DNA of 17,822 bases from CAJQQY01 sp964352225 (GCA_964352225.1 CAYGRM010000108.1:1-17822), one strand, 5' to 3'; positions 1 to 8,117 are shown, counted from the stretch's first letter. The notes: generated by a model from the sequence alone, not told the origin. Numbers and translations are program-made.

Positions 1-482
1 ATTCTAGATCGCAGGTGATCTCACTTGAAGATGAAATTCAGACCTTGCAAAACTACCTCGCTATCGAAAAATCGAGTCGTGGCAACACCTTCGATTTTGA
101 AGTGACGACCTTACTTGAAATGGATACCGAGGAGTTGATGATTCCGCCAATGATGCTCCAACCTTTTGTCGAGAATGCAATCATTCATGGCGTCGCACAT
201 CTGGCTGAAAATGGAAAAATTGATATTCATTTTTTACAAAAAAATAAAATACTCGAATGTTCCATTCAAGATAATGGCATCGGCAGAGCTGCAGCCAAAG
301 AGATCAAAAGTCAAATTGAACATCAACATAAATCGGCTGCATTGGAAGTGACGCAAGAGCGATTGGATATTTTAAATAAAGATATGCGAGGCCTGAAAAG
401 CTTAGAAATTATTGATTTGAAAAATGGAAATGGGGATGCTGCGGGGACGAAGGTAGTGGTGAGGTTGCTGGTGGAAGGGTGA
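1..482 (+). CDS. LytS-type sensor histidine kinase, C-terminal part (5' end outside the window)
   Basis: This is the catalytic end of a sensor kinase. The reading frame is open from the left edge (first codon at 3), so the start and the sensor part lie outside the window; the GTG at 15 is internal. The first visible residues (SLEDEIQTLQNYL) match the end of the His_kinase domain of the LytS/YehU family. The ATPase domain follows, with an N-box QPFVENAIIHG, a G-box DNGIGR, and a closing GTKVVVRL strand. Family members autophosphorylate and pass phosphate to a LytTR response regulator. One such regulator lies at 2132-2875 and is a plausible partner, although three genes intervene. Family assignment is firm; sensor input and pairing are inferred. 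Confidence 0.9.
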   Translation, partial: SRSQVISLEDEIQTLQNYLAIEKSSRGNTFDFEVTTLLEMDTEELMIPPMMLQPFVENAIIHGVAHLAENGKIDIHFLQKNKILECSIQDNGIGRAAAKEIKSQIEHQHKSAALEVTQERLDILNKDMRGLKSLEIIDLKNGNGDAAGTKVVVRLLVEG

Positions 483-496
483 TTTATTTTTTGCCG

Positions 497-509
497 CAGA
501 CTAAGTCTG
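497..509. repeat. Short palindrome CAGACT-A-AGTCTG
   Basis: This is a perfect dyad of two 6-bp arms around one base. It lies between the kinase stop and the convergent small membrane-protein gene, whose stop codon (501-503) falls inside it. Neither side has a clean T-tract in terminator position, so I do not call it a terminator. It could be a protein site or a copy of a dispersed intergenic palindrome. This window holds one copy only. Confidence 0.45.
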
Positions 510-773
510 TGACAAAAACCGCCAAGCCAAAAACAATCCAATATAAACCACTAAATAAAATCGATAAAAATTCCGCATCTTCAAATACGCCTCATTTTCA
601 GGAAAAACATTTCCAAAGAGTCCTTTCATTTCTTTGACAAAAACAGGTTTAATGTTGATTTTCCAATCATCTGTTTCGTACACTATTTTTCGAAATTGAC
701 TTCGATAATAGCCCATCGGAAAACTCCAAATAAAAAAAAGGAGGAACCATATATTTTCTTTGATCCAATTCAT
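501..773 (-). CDS. Small two-helix membrane protein, function unknown
   Basis: I do not recognise this family. The 90-residue product has two hydrophobic stretches, residues about 8-22 (WFLLFFIWSFPMG) and about 70-86 (RFYLVVYIGLFLAW). A charged middle segment between them contains two EN/E-rich turns. The start at 773 is supported by an AGAAGA purine run just upstream of the ATG on the minus strand. The gene converges on the kinase gene and is transcribed away from the PorP-like gene. Composition and hydropathy pattern look like a real protein rather than a shadow frame, and nothing better occupies this stretch. Membrane location is predicted; no function is proposed. Confidence 0.6.
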   Translation of the reverse strand: MNWIKENIWFLLFFIWSFPMGYYRSQFRKIVYETDDWKINIKPVFVKEMKGLFGNVFPENEAYLKMRNFYRFYLVVYIGLFLAWRFLSQT

Positions 774-856
774 CTTCTTTTAACAAATAAAATTTTACTA
801 TGTTTTAAAGTATTGATCTAATATGTATTCTTTACTTTTAGGAAAAAAATCTGATC

Positions 857-1729
857 ATGAAAAAAACAATCTTTCTCTTAATTATTACTACCTCCTTTTT
901 CGGAAAAATCAATGCTCAAGATCCGCTTTCCGATCACTACTATTTTAATCAAACTTATCATAATCCTGCTGCAGCTGGTTCAGAGAATAAAAAAACAGTT
1001 ACTCTCAATTATCGGGATCAATGGCGAGGTGTTTCTACTTTTAAAAATATATTTGCTACCTATGAGCATCCTATAGAAAAACTGAATAGTACTTTTGGGT
1101 TGACCATCTTATATGATAAATTAAGTAATCACACTCGATCAAATGTAGGTCTTACTTATACTTATAATATTAGATTCTTGGACGAACTCGATGTCCGAGT
1201 TGGTACACAAGTTTCTATTTTGAGCGGCATGACTAAGTTTAGTGAATTTATTACTGCTCTACCTGATCCAAATATCCCATCTGAAGATAAAAGAGGTTCG
1301 TCTGTTGATTTTGCCTTTGGAATATTTTCAACATATAAAAAATTAAAACTAGGTTCAAGTATTCAGCATTTATTGGAACCAAACATCACAACTACTTCTC
1401 CTGAAACAACTATTTTAAGCAAATCAAGACATCACTACAATTTTATAAGTTATACATTCGATGTAACTCCTCAGTTTCAAATTATTCCATCCATCCTCAC
1501 TCGAAAAACTAAATATACTTCTGCTATGGATTTAACAAGTTATTTTGTATTCAAAAAAATGATTTCCGCAGGAATAACTTACCGCTGGTCTCCTCAAAAT
1601 AATGTTATAAAATGGGTTGGTCTATTTGGAATTCAATTGAAAGAAAAAATAAATTTTCAGTTTTCAGCGAACCTGAATAAATCATTTTTTGGAAATACAA
1701 TAGAAGGACTTGTTCAGTATAAATTTTAA
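857..1729 (+). CDS. PorP/SprF family type IX secretion-associated outer-membrane protein
   Basis: The 290-residue protein starts with a clear signal peptide (MKKTIFLLIITTSFF, likely cut near residue 20 before QDP). The PorP/SprF signature follows directly: FNQTYHNPAAAG, then LNYRDQWRG at about residues 50-58. The rest alternates short beta strands and turns and ends in an aromatic strand (GLVQYKF), typical of an outer-membrane barrel. Length fits the family (about 300). PorP belongs to the Porphyromonas gingivalis T9SS, and Flavobacterium SprF supports secretion of the SprB adhesin, next to which it is encoded. No adhesin or PorK-N genes are visible here, so this is probably an orphan SprF-like paralogue with an unknown client. 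A TTG-start membrane gene follows after 14 nt. Confidence 0.88.
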   Translation: MKKTIFLLIITTSFFGKINAQDPLSDHYYFNQTYHNPAAAGSENKKTVTLNYRDQWRGVSTFKNIFATYEHPIEKLNSTFGLTILYDKLSNHTRSNVGLTYTYNIRFLDELDVRVGTQVSILSGMTKFSEFITALPDPNIPSEDKRGSSVDFAFGIFSTYKKLKLGSSIQHLLEPNITTTSPETTILSKSRHHYNFISYTFDVTPQFQIIPSILTRKTKYTSAMDLTSYFVFKKMISAGITYRWSPQNNVIKWVGLFGIQLKEKINFQFSANLNKSFFGNTIEGLVQYKF

Positions 1730-1743
1730 TTCACTTATAACAA

Positions 1744-2088
1744 TTGAAAGATAACAATAATATTACAAGGTTTAATTCTATTGTTTCCAAAATATTCCTT
1801 TGGACATTTTTCGCTATTCTAATCTTAAATATTTTGGGGATTTTTTACCAAGGAAAACGCTCTTCAGACTTCATGGAAAGTCATCCAGACGGACGCAGCA
1901 ATATGGGGATTTTCATTGCCCTGTACATGATGGTTGAAATTTATATACTTTTTCTACTATTGTGGACTTGGTCTATTTCTCAAACTAAGGGTTGGCAAAA
2001 AGCAAAACTCACTCAATTAATTATCCTTTTTATTATTGGAATTCTTCCTGGAATATTTTTAGCTATTGGCTCTTTTCTAAAAAAATAA
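1744..2088 (+). CDS. Small three-helix membrane protein, function unknown (TTG start)
   Basis: I do not recognise this family. The 114-residue product has three hydrophobic helices at about residues 17-35, 54-77 and 89-111, joined by a polar loop (GKRSSDFMESHPDGRSNMG). The only plausible start is TTG at 1744, because an in-frame stop lies at 1738-1740 and the next in-frame Met is internal at the end of the first loop. The gene begins 14 nt after the PorP/SprF-like gene and ends 43 nt before the LytTR regulator, so co-transcription is likely. It resembles small inner-membrane proteins common in Bacteroidota. Reality of the gene is fairly sure; role is unknown. Confidence 0.65.
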   Translation: MKDNNNITRFNSIVSKIFLWTFFAILILNILGIFYQGKRSSDFMESHPDGRSNMGIFIALYMMVEIYILFLLLWTWSISQTKGWQKAKLTQLIILFIIGILPGIFLAIGSFLKK

Positions 2089-2131
2089 TAACCGTTTAGA
2101 TTTTTTTTGATATTTTGTAAATAAAAAAACT

Positions 2132-2875
2132 ATGAAATTGACTGCTGCGATTGTTGATGATGTTGCCCAAGCAAGAGCCACCCTCAAAGAAGATTTAGCT
2201 GCTTATTGCCCTGATATCGAGATTATTGGTGAAGCCGATGGGGTAGTTTCAGCTTCCAAACTTTTAAATAAAATAAAACCTGATGTGGTTTTTTTAGATA
2301 TTCAATTACAAGATGGAACTGGTTTTGACATTTTGGAAATTCTCGGTGATATTTCATTTCAAGTAATTTTCACTACAGCTTCTGATGAGTTTGCGATCAA
2401 AGCTTTTAAATTTTCTGCCGTTGATTATTTGCTCAAACCTGTTGATCCTGACGAACTAATCGTAGCTGTTCAAAAAGTTTCGAAAGTCAATAATTCTACT
2501 CAAGAAAATTATGACTTGTTGTTGCATACGGTCAAAGAACAAAGTGCTCCCAAACGCTTGGCATTGCATACTTTAGAAAAAATTCATGTGACGGAGATTG
2601 CTGATATTGTTAGATGTGAATCCAATGGAAATTACACCACTTTTTTCTTTAAAGATGGACAAAAGTTATTGGTCACTAAAACATTAAAGGAATATGACCA
2701 AATGTTGAGTGAATATCAATTTGCCAGAGTGCACCAATCGCACTTAATCAATGCTCAACAAATCAAAGAATTTGTCAAAGTCGATGGAGGATATATTGTG
2801 ATGCGAGTTGGTTCAAAAATTCCAGTTTCACTTCGTAAAAAATCGGTTGTGATGAAATTGCTCGAAGATTTATAA
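2132..2875 (+). CDS. LytTR-family two-component response regulator
   Basis: The 247-residue protein has two domains. An N-terminal receiver (about 1-120) has the acidic pair D9/D10, the phosphoacceptor D56 in VVFLDIQL, a Thr at the end of beta4 (VIFTTAS, about 81-82) and K102 in YLLKPVD. After a linker comes a LytTR DNA-binding domain (about 140-245) with typical segments RCESNGNYTTFFF, FARVHQSHLIN and VSLRKKS. Such proteins bind promoter direct repeats when phosphorylated by LytS-type kinases. The kinase fragment at 1-482 is the nearest candidate partner. The gene sits 43 nt after a small membrane-protein gene and 49 nt before the TonB-dependent receptor, so it may be in their operon or control it. 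Target genes are unknown. Confidence 0.95.
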   Translation: MKLTAAIVDDVAQARATLKEDLAAYCPDIEIIGEADGVVSASKLLNKIKPDVVFLDIQLQDGTGFDILEILGDISFQVIFTTASDEFAIKAFKFSAVDYLLKPVDPDELIVAVQKVSKVNNSTQENYDLLLHTVKEQSAPKRLALHTLEKIHVTEIADIVRCESNGNYTTFFFKDGQKLLVTKTLKEYDQMLSEYQFARVHQSHLINAQQIKEFVKVDGGYIVMRVGSKIPVSLRKKSVVMKLLEDL

Positions 2876-2924
2876 TCTTTTATTTTAAACCTAGATTCCA
2901 AAAAAAATTCCAACCAATTAATTT

Positions 2925-5273
2925 ATGAAGATCTTTCTTTTGCAATTATTTGCTTTTCTTTTTTTTCCAATATTAATGGTTGGACAAGTCGATTCTGTGG
3001 TTTTAACTGCTGATAAATTATCGCTACGAGACATCCGCCCCGCTGAAAGAAAGGAAACGAATCAGCAAGTATTTGCTGCTACTCGATCCATGAAAGAACT
3101 TAAAGAATTACCATTTTCCATTCATGTAATTACTAAGGAAGAAATTCGAGACAATGGTTATCGGACATTGGTTGATGCTTTGAAGATGGCACCTGGTATC
3201 AAAGTTTCACAACCAGGTAATGCTTTGGAAGGAGAGACTTTTTTGATGCGAGGCCTGATGGGTAATACGTATGCTAAAATTTTACTCAACGGAAATCCAA
3301 TCAAACCAGTTGTAGTTCGGGGGATGCCAATTGGAGCACAACTCCCCATCCAACAAGCAGAACGAATCGAAGTAATTTATGGCGCAACTGGAACTTTGTA
3401 CGGAGTGGATGCTTCTGCAGGAGTGATTAATATTGTTTTGGAAGAAACCGAAAGACCGGTTTACACTCAGGCAAATTTAAGTGTAGGTAGCAATGAATAT
3501 ACTAATTTGGATGTAAGTTTTGGTGGTCGATTAGGTAAACAAGAAAAGACTATACGATACTCCCTTTATGGAAGTTATACATTTCGTGGAGACCTTAAAA
3601 CAATACATCAAAATGACAGCTTATATAATCCAGATCGGTATTTTTCAGGTAACTTAAATTACACCACTATTCAAAATTATGTCTCCGTAGGAGGCGCGCC
3701 TTTGATTAATGACCTACCTCATCAAAGTCGGTTAGTTGGAATTAAATTAGGCTATCGAGCTATGACTTTATCTGCCGAGGCCATGTATCGAAGAGACCAT
3801 AGTTCCATTGGTTTGAATCCCGTAGCAGTTTCTTACACTAATCCACTTAACTATATTGGTGAGCGAATTATCAACGCCAATTTTACCTTAAAAAAAGATT
3901 ATCGTCGATTTGGGTTTGACTTCAGAATAGGCTATTTGCAATACCAAATGGACAGTCGGTCTTCCTATAATTATGTGTATAATTATACTAGCCAACTATT
4001 GGATGAGTTAACTTGGAATAATTCATTTGATGATCCAACGAACCCTCTTTCTTTTAATGTGATGCGATATGACTCTTTGACGGATAATCATTATCAACGG
4101 TATTTTAATGGAACACGATTTAATTTTTCTGAATCTCATGACTTTCGCACCGACATCATTTTCAACCTTTTCCCTCAAAGAAAAATTGATCTAACCACCG
4201 GAATTCTATTCAAGGGATATGCGAATGTTCCGCTCGTCAATTATTCAAGAGTACCTTTAGGAAGTTCTTTTTTTTCAACAACTAACATTCCAACCAATTC
4301 TTCTTTAACTCCATTTTTTTCTGAAGAGGGAAATGGAATCCAGTTTAATGCCTTTGCTCAAGCGCTTTGGTCCTACAAAAAATGGACTTTCGTAAATGGC
4401 GTTAATTGGCTTCGAAGTAGTGAAAATATATCCTACATATTTTTTGGAAATTTTTCGGATGTAGCGATAAGTTCATTTGATTATCGATTTGGGATAAATT
4501 ATCAACCCAATCAAAATTGGAGTATTCGAGCAAATTATGGAACAGCCGTTCAACTGCCTTCTTCCTATTATCGAGCGAATAGCCTTTCGATTGCTCCTCA
4601 AAATAATTTCCCAATGAGATTATCAGTTCTAATTCTTGAAGCAGAAAGAACTAAAAATATGGAACTTGGCCTTCGCTGGACACCTAGCAAAAATCTATAT
4701 TTTGATATTTCAGGCTTTCACTCAATCTATGAAAACCTGATTACCCCTTTTCAAGGTTCACAACGTGATTCACTCGGAACACCTATTCAATATACTCAAG
4801 GATACACCAATTCTGAAGCATCTCAGATGAGTTTGTACGGTATCCAATCTCACTATTTATACAAGTCTAGATTACTTGATTTCGTATTTAATCTTACCTT
4901 TTCATTCGGGAATGAACAAATTCAAGGATTTGCCGAGCAGTCATCAATAAGTCAATTGCCTCGAATGATTAGAAAAACCCGTATTGTCCTTCGCCCAACT
5001 CGGAGAATTTCTTTTACTTTTGATACTGTCGTCAATAGTAAATCGAAGAATAAAGTTAAGAATGATGCTCGAGGAGATTTACCTCGATTCCGAACCATTG
5101 ATGTTTTAGCAAATTATAATATCAACCGAAATTTCAGGGTATTTTTCAAAATTAGAAATATCTTTAATAAAGAATATGCAGGTTTGAATGCATACGATAC
5201 CCTTGATGACTTGATTTATAATCCACAAGAATTGAGGAATTTTAGATTAGGAATGAGTTATCGAGTGGATTAA
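2925..5273 (+). CDS. TonB-dependent outer-membrane receptor
   Basis: The 782-residue protein has a signal peptide (MKIFLLQLFAFLFFPILMVG, likely cut before QVD). A short segment VDSVVLTAD follows that could serve as a TonB box. The plug domain covers about residues 55-175, with PFSIHVITKEEIRDNGYRTLVDALKMAPGI, MRGLMGN, ILLNGNPI and the ending RIEVIYGATGTLYGVDASAGVINIV, all standard plug motifs. The rest forms the 22-stranded barrel and ends with the usual IRNIFNKEYAG segment and a final strand. It lacks the CarboxypepD-like N-terminal domain of SusC-type receptors and no SusD partner follows, so a siderophore, cobalamin or other small ligand is likelier than a glycan. The ligand cannot be read from the sequence. 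It lies 49 nt after the LytTR regulator. Confidence 0.93.
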   Translation: MKIFLLQLFAFLFFPILMVGQVDSVVLTADKLSLRDIRPAERKETNQQVFAATRSMKELKELPFSIHVITKEEIRDNGYRTLVDALKMAPGIKVSQPGNALEGETFLMRGLMGNTYAKILLNGNPIKPVVVRGMPIGAQLPIQQAERIEVIYGATGTLYGVDASAGVINIVLEETERPVYTQANLSVGSNEYTNLDVSFGGRLGKQEKTIRYSLYGSYTFRGDLKTIHQNDSLYNPDRYFSGNLNYTTIQNYVSVGGAPLINDLPHQSRLVGIKLGYRAMTLSAEAMYRRDHSSIGLNPVAVSYTNPLNYIGERIINANFTLKKDYRRFGFDFRIGYLQYQMDSRSSYNYVYNYTSQLLDELTWNNSFDDPTNPLSFNVMRYDSLTDNHYQRYFNGTRFNFSESHDFRTDIIFNLFPQRKIDLTTGILFKGYANVPLVNYSRVPLGSSFFSTTNIPTNSSLTPFFSEEGNGIQFNAFAQALWSYKKWTFVNGVNWLRSSENISYIFFGNFSDVAISSFDYRFGINYQPNQNWSIRANYGTAVQLPSSYYRANSLSIAPQNNFPMRLSVLILEAERTKNMELGLRWTPSKNLYFDISGFHSIYENLITPFQGSQRDSLGTPIQYTQGYTNSEASQMSLYGIQSHYLYKSRLLDFVFNLTFSFGNEQIQGFAEQSSISQLPRMIRKTRIVLRPTRRISFTFDTVVNSKSKNKVKNDARGDLPRFRTIDVLANYNINRNFRVFFKIRNIFNKEYAGLNAYDTLDDLIYNPQELRNFRLGMSYRVD

Positions 5274-5383
5274 TTGAGGGGATAACAATGATCAAATAAG
5301 GATGCAAGAATTGAGAAATTTGACAAACATCAGTTGAAAGATCACGTCTCAGCTTCTTGTTCGTTATGCTATTATAAAAATAA

Positions 5384-7726
5384 TTGAAAAAAATAATTTA
5401 CATATTACCCTTCTTGTTTTGTTTTTCTTTTTTAGGAAAAACACAAGACACCCTTTTATTGAAAGTGATCGAAAGGGGTGACAGTAATATTGTAAGTAAA
5501 TTGTTAGAAAACGCTAACATCTCAACCGAATCACCAATCATTTTACAATATTTGCTCCGGGCTCAAAATTATTTGGAAAAAGAAAATGAGCATTTAGCCC
5601 TTTTTGATGTTTATAATCGAATTGGAAAAATATATCAATCCGAAGATTTGAATGAGCGCGCTTTGCCCATTTTTCAAAAAGCGAACCGCCTCCCCTCCCC
5701 GCCTATTTCGAAATTGCAAAAAATAGGACTAATGGATTATATGGCAAAAGCATATTTTGCCGTAGGGAACATTGATAGTGCTTTGCTAGTTTATGATGAA
5801 CAACTAAGGTATTACGAAAATAAAAACAACTATGAAGGCATTCTAAAAACACTTCAAGAAAAAGTCAACGTTTTTCTAAAAATGCAAAATTATAGAATGG
5901 CTTTGGATTTGAATCAACAAATTAAAAATCTTGTCCAAGAAAAGGGAAATGATGATGCACATCTTGCCATAGTCAACAATAACATTGGGTATAATTTTAA
6001 TTTTTTAGAAGAACATGATAAAGCCATTAAATATTTCTTACTCGCATTGAGTGCTTATCAAAACGGAGTAATGTCTTCCTCTAACCTGCCTGACAATACA
6101 TCTACAAAACTAGACTTAGTTGTATTGTACACTAATATCGGCATCACTTACAACAATATTAATGACTACCAAAACGCCATTAAGTTTTTGCAGCAAGCCA
6201 TCAAATCTAATGATCCGAATTCTTCTAAAATTTCTAATGCGTATCTTCAACACTTAATTGCCAGTATTTATCTCAATCAGGGAGATGTCTATAATGCCTT
6301 ACAATTCAACGATTTAGCGATTGTCAATGCCAAGAAGAGAAAAGATTTACAAGTTTTAAGTAATGCTTACAACACCGCCGCAGAAATTCAAAAACAATTA
6401 TATGATTACGAACTAGCTCTAGATTTTTATCAAAAACATTTTGCGATTCGTGATTCACTCACCTTGGAAGATAGATTCCGAAAGCAGCAACTTTTACAAA
6501 CCCAACTACTCTTAGAAAAGTCTGAGAAAGAAATAAAATTATTGCTGGTCAATGAACAAATCAAAGATCAAGAAATCTCAACGTTACAATTTGAAAAAAA
6601 ATACTTAGCATCTGAAGCGGAAAAACTTAAACTCGAATCTGCTAAAATTTCCCTCGAGGCAGACCAACAACAAAAAGAATTATTACTACTCAAATCGGAG
6701 CAAGAAATCAAAGACGCTAATTTAGAAAATACCAGACTCCAAGCTCAAAAAGCAAAACAAGAACTTGATTTCATCCAAATAAGACTTTTGACAGAACAAA
6801 AAGATCGAGAGGTAGTAGAAGCTAAGCAACAAAAAAAGTTTGCAGAAATGGAAGCAGCCAATGCAGAAACAGAAAAAGAAAAAGCAAAACAAGAGGCCGA
6901 GCTTTCAAAGAAAAATCAAAATATTGCAGAACTACAATTAGAACAAGCACAAACTTTTCGACAATTCATCTATGGATTGGGAACCCTATTGGCTTTAGTA
7001 TTTATTATGATCTTAAGTGCGTGGTATTATGCCCGAGTGGCCAACCGAAGACTAGAAGCGAAAAATATCGAAATAGAAGAAGAACGCCGCAAGTCTGAAA
7101 ATTTACTGCTTAATATTTTACCTCTTGAAACTGCCAATGAATTAAAATTGACAGGAATCGCCACACCAAAAGAATATGCTAAGGTAACTGTTCTCTTTGC
7201 TGACTTCAGTAATTTTACAAAAATAACCGAGCAACTTTCTGCTGAAGAATTAATTAATGAATTGAATGAATGCTTTCGAGCATTTGACGAAATCACCGAA
7301 CTTCATGGTTTAGAAAAAATAAAAACGATTGGCGATGGTTATATGTGTGCAGGTGGAATTCCTGTTGCCAATGACACCAACCCTACTGACGCAGTAAATG
7401 CCGCTATTGAAATGCAAAAATTTATGAAAAATAGATTTGCAGAAAAAACTAAATCTGGGATTCCTTACTGGAATATGAGAATTGGAATTCACACCGGACA
7501 TGTCATTGCTGGCGTAGTGGGCACTAAAAAGTTTGCTTACGATATTTGGGGCGATACGGTTAATATTGCTAGCCGTATGGAAACCTCTTGCGATAATGGT
7601 AAAATCAATATTTCTGCCCAGACTCGTAAATTTGTTAACGGAACTTTTGATTACGATTTTAGAGGTGAGGTTGAAGTGAAGCATGGAAATAAAGTGGGAA
7701 TGTATTTTGTAAAAGGCAACTCGTAA
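5384..7726 (+). CDS. TPR and coiled-coil membrane-anchored class III adenylate cyclase (TTG start)
   Basis: The 780-residue protein starts at TTG (in-frame stop directly upstream at 5381-5383). The choice is supported by a signal peptide beginning there (KKIIYILPFLFCFSFLG). TPR repeats fill about residues 30-365, a long Glu/Lys/Gln-rich coiled coil covers about 365-525, one membrane helix lies at about 528-549, and a class III cyclase domain spans about 575-770. Metal-binding aspartates are D607 (LFADFSNFT) and D651 (KTIGDGYM). Base-selecting residues are K647 and D720 (YDIWGDT), the adenine pair of adenylate cyclases; guanylate cyclases carry E and C. N727 and R731 (NIASR) complete the site. 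I infer a homodimer making cAMP in the cytoplasm in response to a periplasmic signal. No cAMP effector is visible nearby. Confidence 0.92.
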   Translation: MKKIIYILPFLFCFSFLGKTQDTLLLKVIERGDSNIVSKLLENANISTESPIILQYLLRAQNYLEKENEHLALFDVYNRIGKIYQSEDLNERALPIFQKANRLPSPPISKLQKIGLMDYMAKAYFAVGNIDSALLVYDEQLRYYENKNNYEGILKTLQEKVNVFLKMQNYRMALDLNQQIKNLVQEKGNDDAHLAIVNNNIGYNFNFLEEHDKAIKYFLLALSAYQNGVMSSSNLPDNTSTKLDLVVLYTNIGITYNNINDYQNAIKFLQQAIKSNDPNSSKISNAYLQHLIASIYLNQGDVYNALQFNDLAIVNAKKRKDLQVLSNAYNTAAEIQKQLYDYELALDFYQKHFAIRDSLTLEDRFRKQQLLQTQLLLEKSEKEIKLLLVNEQIKDQEISTLQFEKKYLASEAEKLKLESAKISLEADQQQKELLLLKSEQEIKDANLENTRLQAQKAKQELDFIQIRLLTEQKDREVVEAKQQKKFAEMEAANAETEKEKAKQEAELSKKNQNIAELQLEQAQTFRQFIYGLGTLLALVFIMILSAWYYARVANRRLEAKNIEIEEERRKSENLLLNILPLETANELKLTGIATPKEYAKVTVLFADFSNFTKITEQLSAEELINELNECFRAFDEITELHGLEKIKTIGDGYMCAGGIPVANDTNPTDAVNAAIEMQKFMKNRFAEKTKSGIPYWNMRIGIHTGHVIAGVVGTKKFAYDIWGDTVNIASRMETSCDNGKINISAQTRKFVNGTFDYDFRGEVEVKHGNKVGMYFVKGNS

Positions 7727-7761
7727 ACCTGACTTATATATTAAACATGGTTAGTATTTGA

Positions 7762-7959
7762 TTTTTTGATGATAATTATGCTACAGAATCTTATGATTTG
7801 ACTTTAATAAATATGGAAGGAAAAATTGTAAAAGAAATGAAAACCACAACTGGTAGATATATTTTGAATCGAGATAATTTACCTACAGGAGTTTATTATT
7901 TACAAATTCGAAAAGATGATTTCATTTGGTTATTAAGTTATTGGTTAATGAGTTATTAG
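7762..7959 (+). pseudogene. Remnant of a type IX secretion C-terminal sorting domain
   Basis: The frame starting just after a TGA at 7759-7761 reads DDNYATESYDLTLINMEG, then KIVKEM, then LPTGVYYLQIRKDD. This is the second half of a type A T9SS sorting domain (compare YFVHVR and YLVRML in the two intact cargo proteins at 14833-15579 and 15792-17708). There is no in-frame start, and the upstream FPNP motif and all of the passenger protein are missing. After LQIRKDD the frame runs into repeat-derived sequence and stops at 7957-7959, without the Lys-rich ending usual for these domains. I infer a T9SS cargo gene that lost its 5' part by deletion and had its 3' end interrupted by the repeat element that follows. 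Confidence 0.7.
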
Positions 7960-8047
7960 TCGTACAATTTATTGAAGCACCATTTTAGAAAAAATTTAAT
8001 AACCAATAACCTAATAACTATTTATCCATGACCAAATGAATTCATTT
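7921..8047. repeat. Inverted-repeat intergenic element with GTTATT units, possibly MITE-like
   Basis: The outer ends form a perfect 9-bp inverted repeat: TTCATTTGG at 7921-7929 and CCAAATGAA at 8032-8040. Inside lies an 11-bp inverted repeat, GTTATTGGTTA at 7937-7947 against its complement at 8000-8010. The left half carries three GTTATT units (7929, 7937, 7952) and the right half three AATAAC units (7998, 8005, 8013). TTCATTT recurs at 8041-8047, so positions 7921-8040 are flanked by a 7-bp direct repeat. The element begins where the sorting-domain remnant loses its family sequence. It encodes no transposase. It may be a small non-autonomous element or a repeat expansion. Confidence 0.55.
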
Positions 8048-8074
8048 AGAACCGTATGCTAAGTAGGTTATAAA

Positions 8075-8115
8075 AAAAGGTTGTTCGTTTTGAAAGCGAA
8101 CAACCTTTTTATTTT
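8075..8115. terminator. Strong bidirectional intrinsic terminator
   Basis: A perfect 13-bp stem, AAAAGGTTGTTCG at 8075-8087 and its complement at 8097-8109, closes a 9-nt loop. T-rich tracts follow on both strands. It sits directly after the stop codon of the minus-strand sigma factor (8118) and can also stop rightward transcription from the cyclase side. Confidence 0.9.
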
Positions 8116-8117
8116 TT

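Larger units (their letters stand above)
7727..8117. other. Gene-free debris region between the cyclase and the sigma factor
   Basis: This stretch holds no intact gene. In order it contains a type IX sorting-domain remnant, a roughly 120-bp inverted-repeat element that interrupts the remnant's 3' end, and a strong bidirectional terminator. Each is listed separately. The region reads as a site where a secreted-protein gene decayed. Confidence 0.7.

Noticed and set aside
4402..4614. Minus-strand frame of 70 codons inside the TonB-dependent receptor gene
   Set aside because: Fully inside a strongly supported gene and without any domain signature; treated as a shadow.
7310..7684. Minus-strand frame of 124 codons
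   Set aside because: Antisense to the cyclase catalytic domain, whose motifs fix the coding frame.
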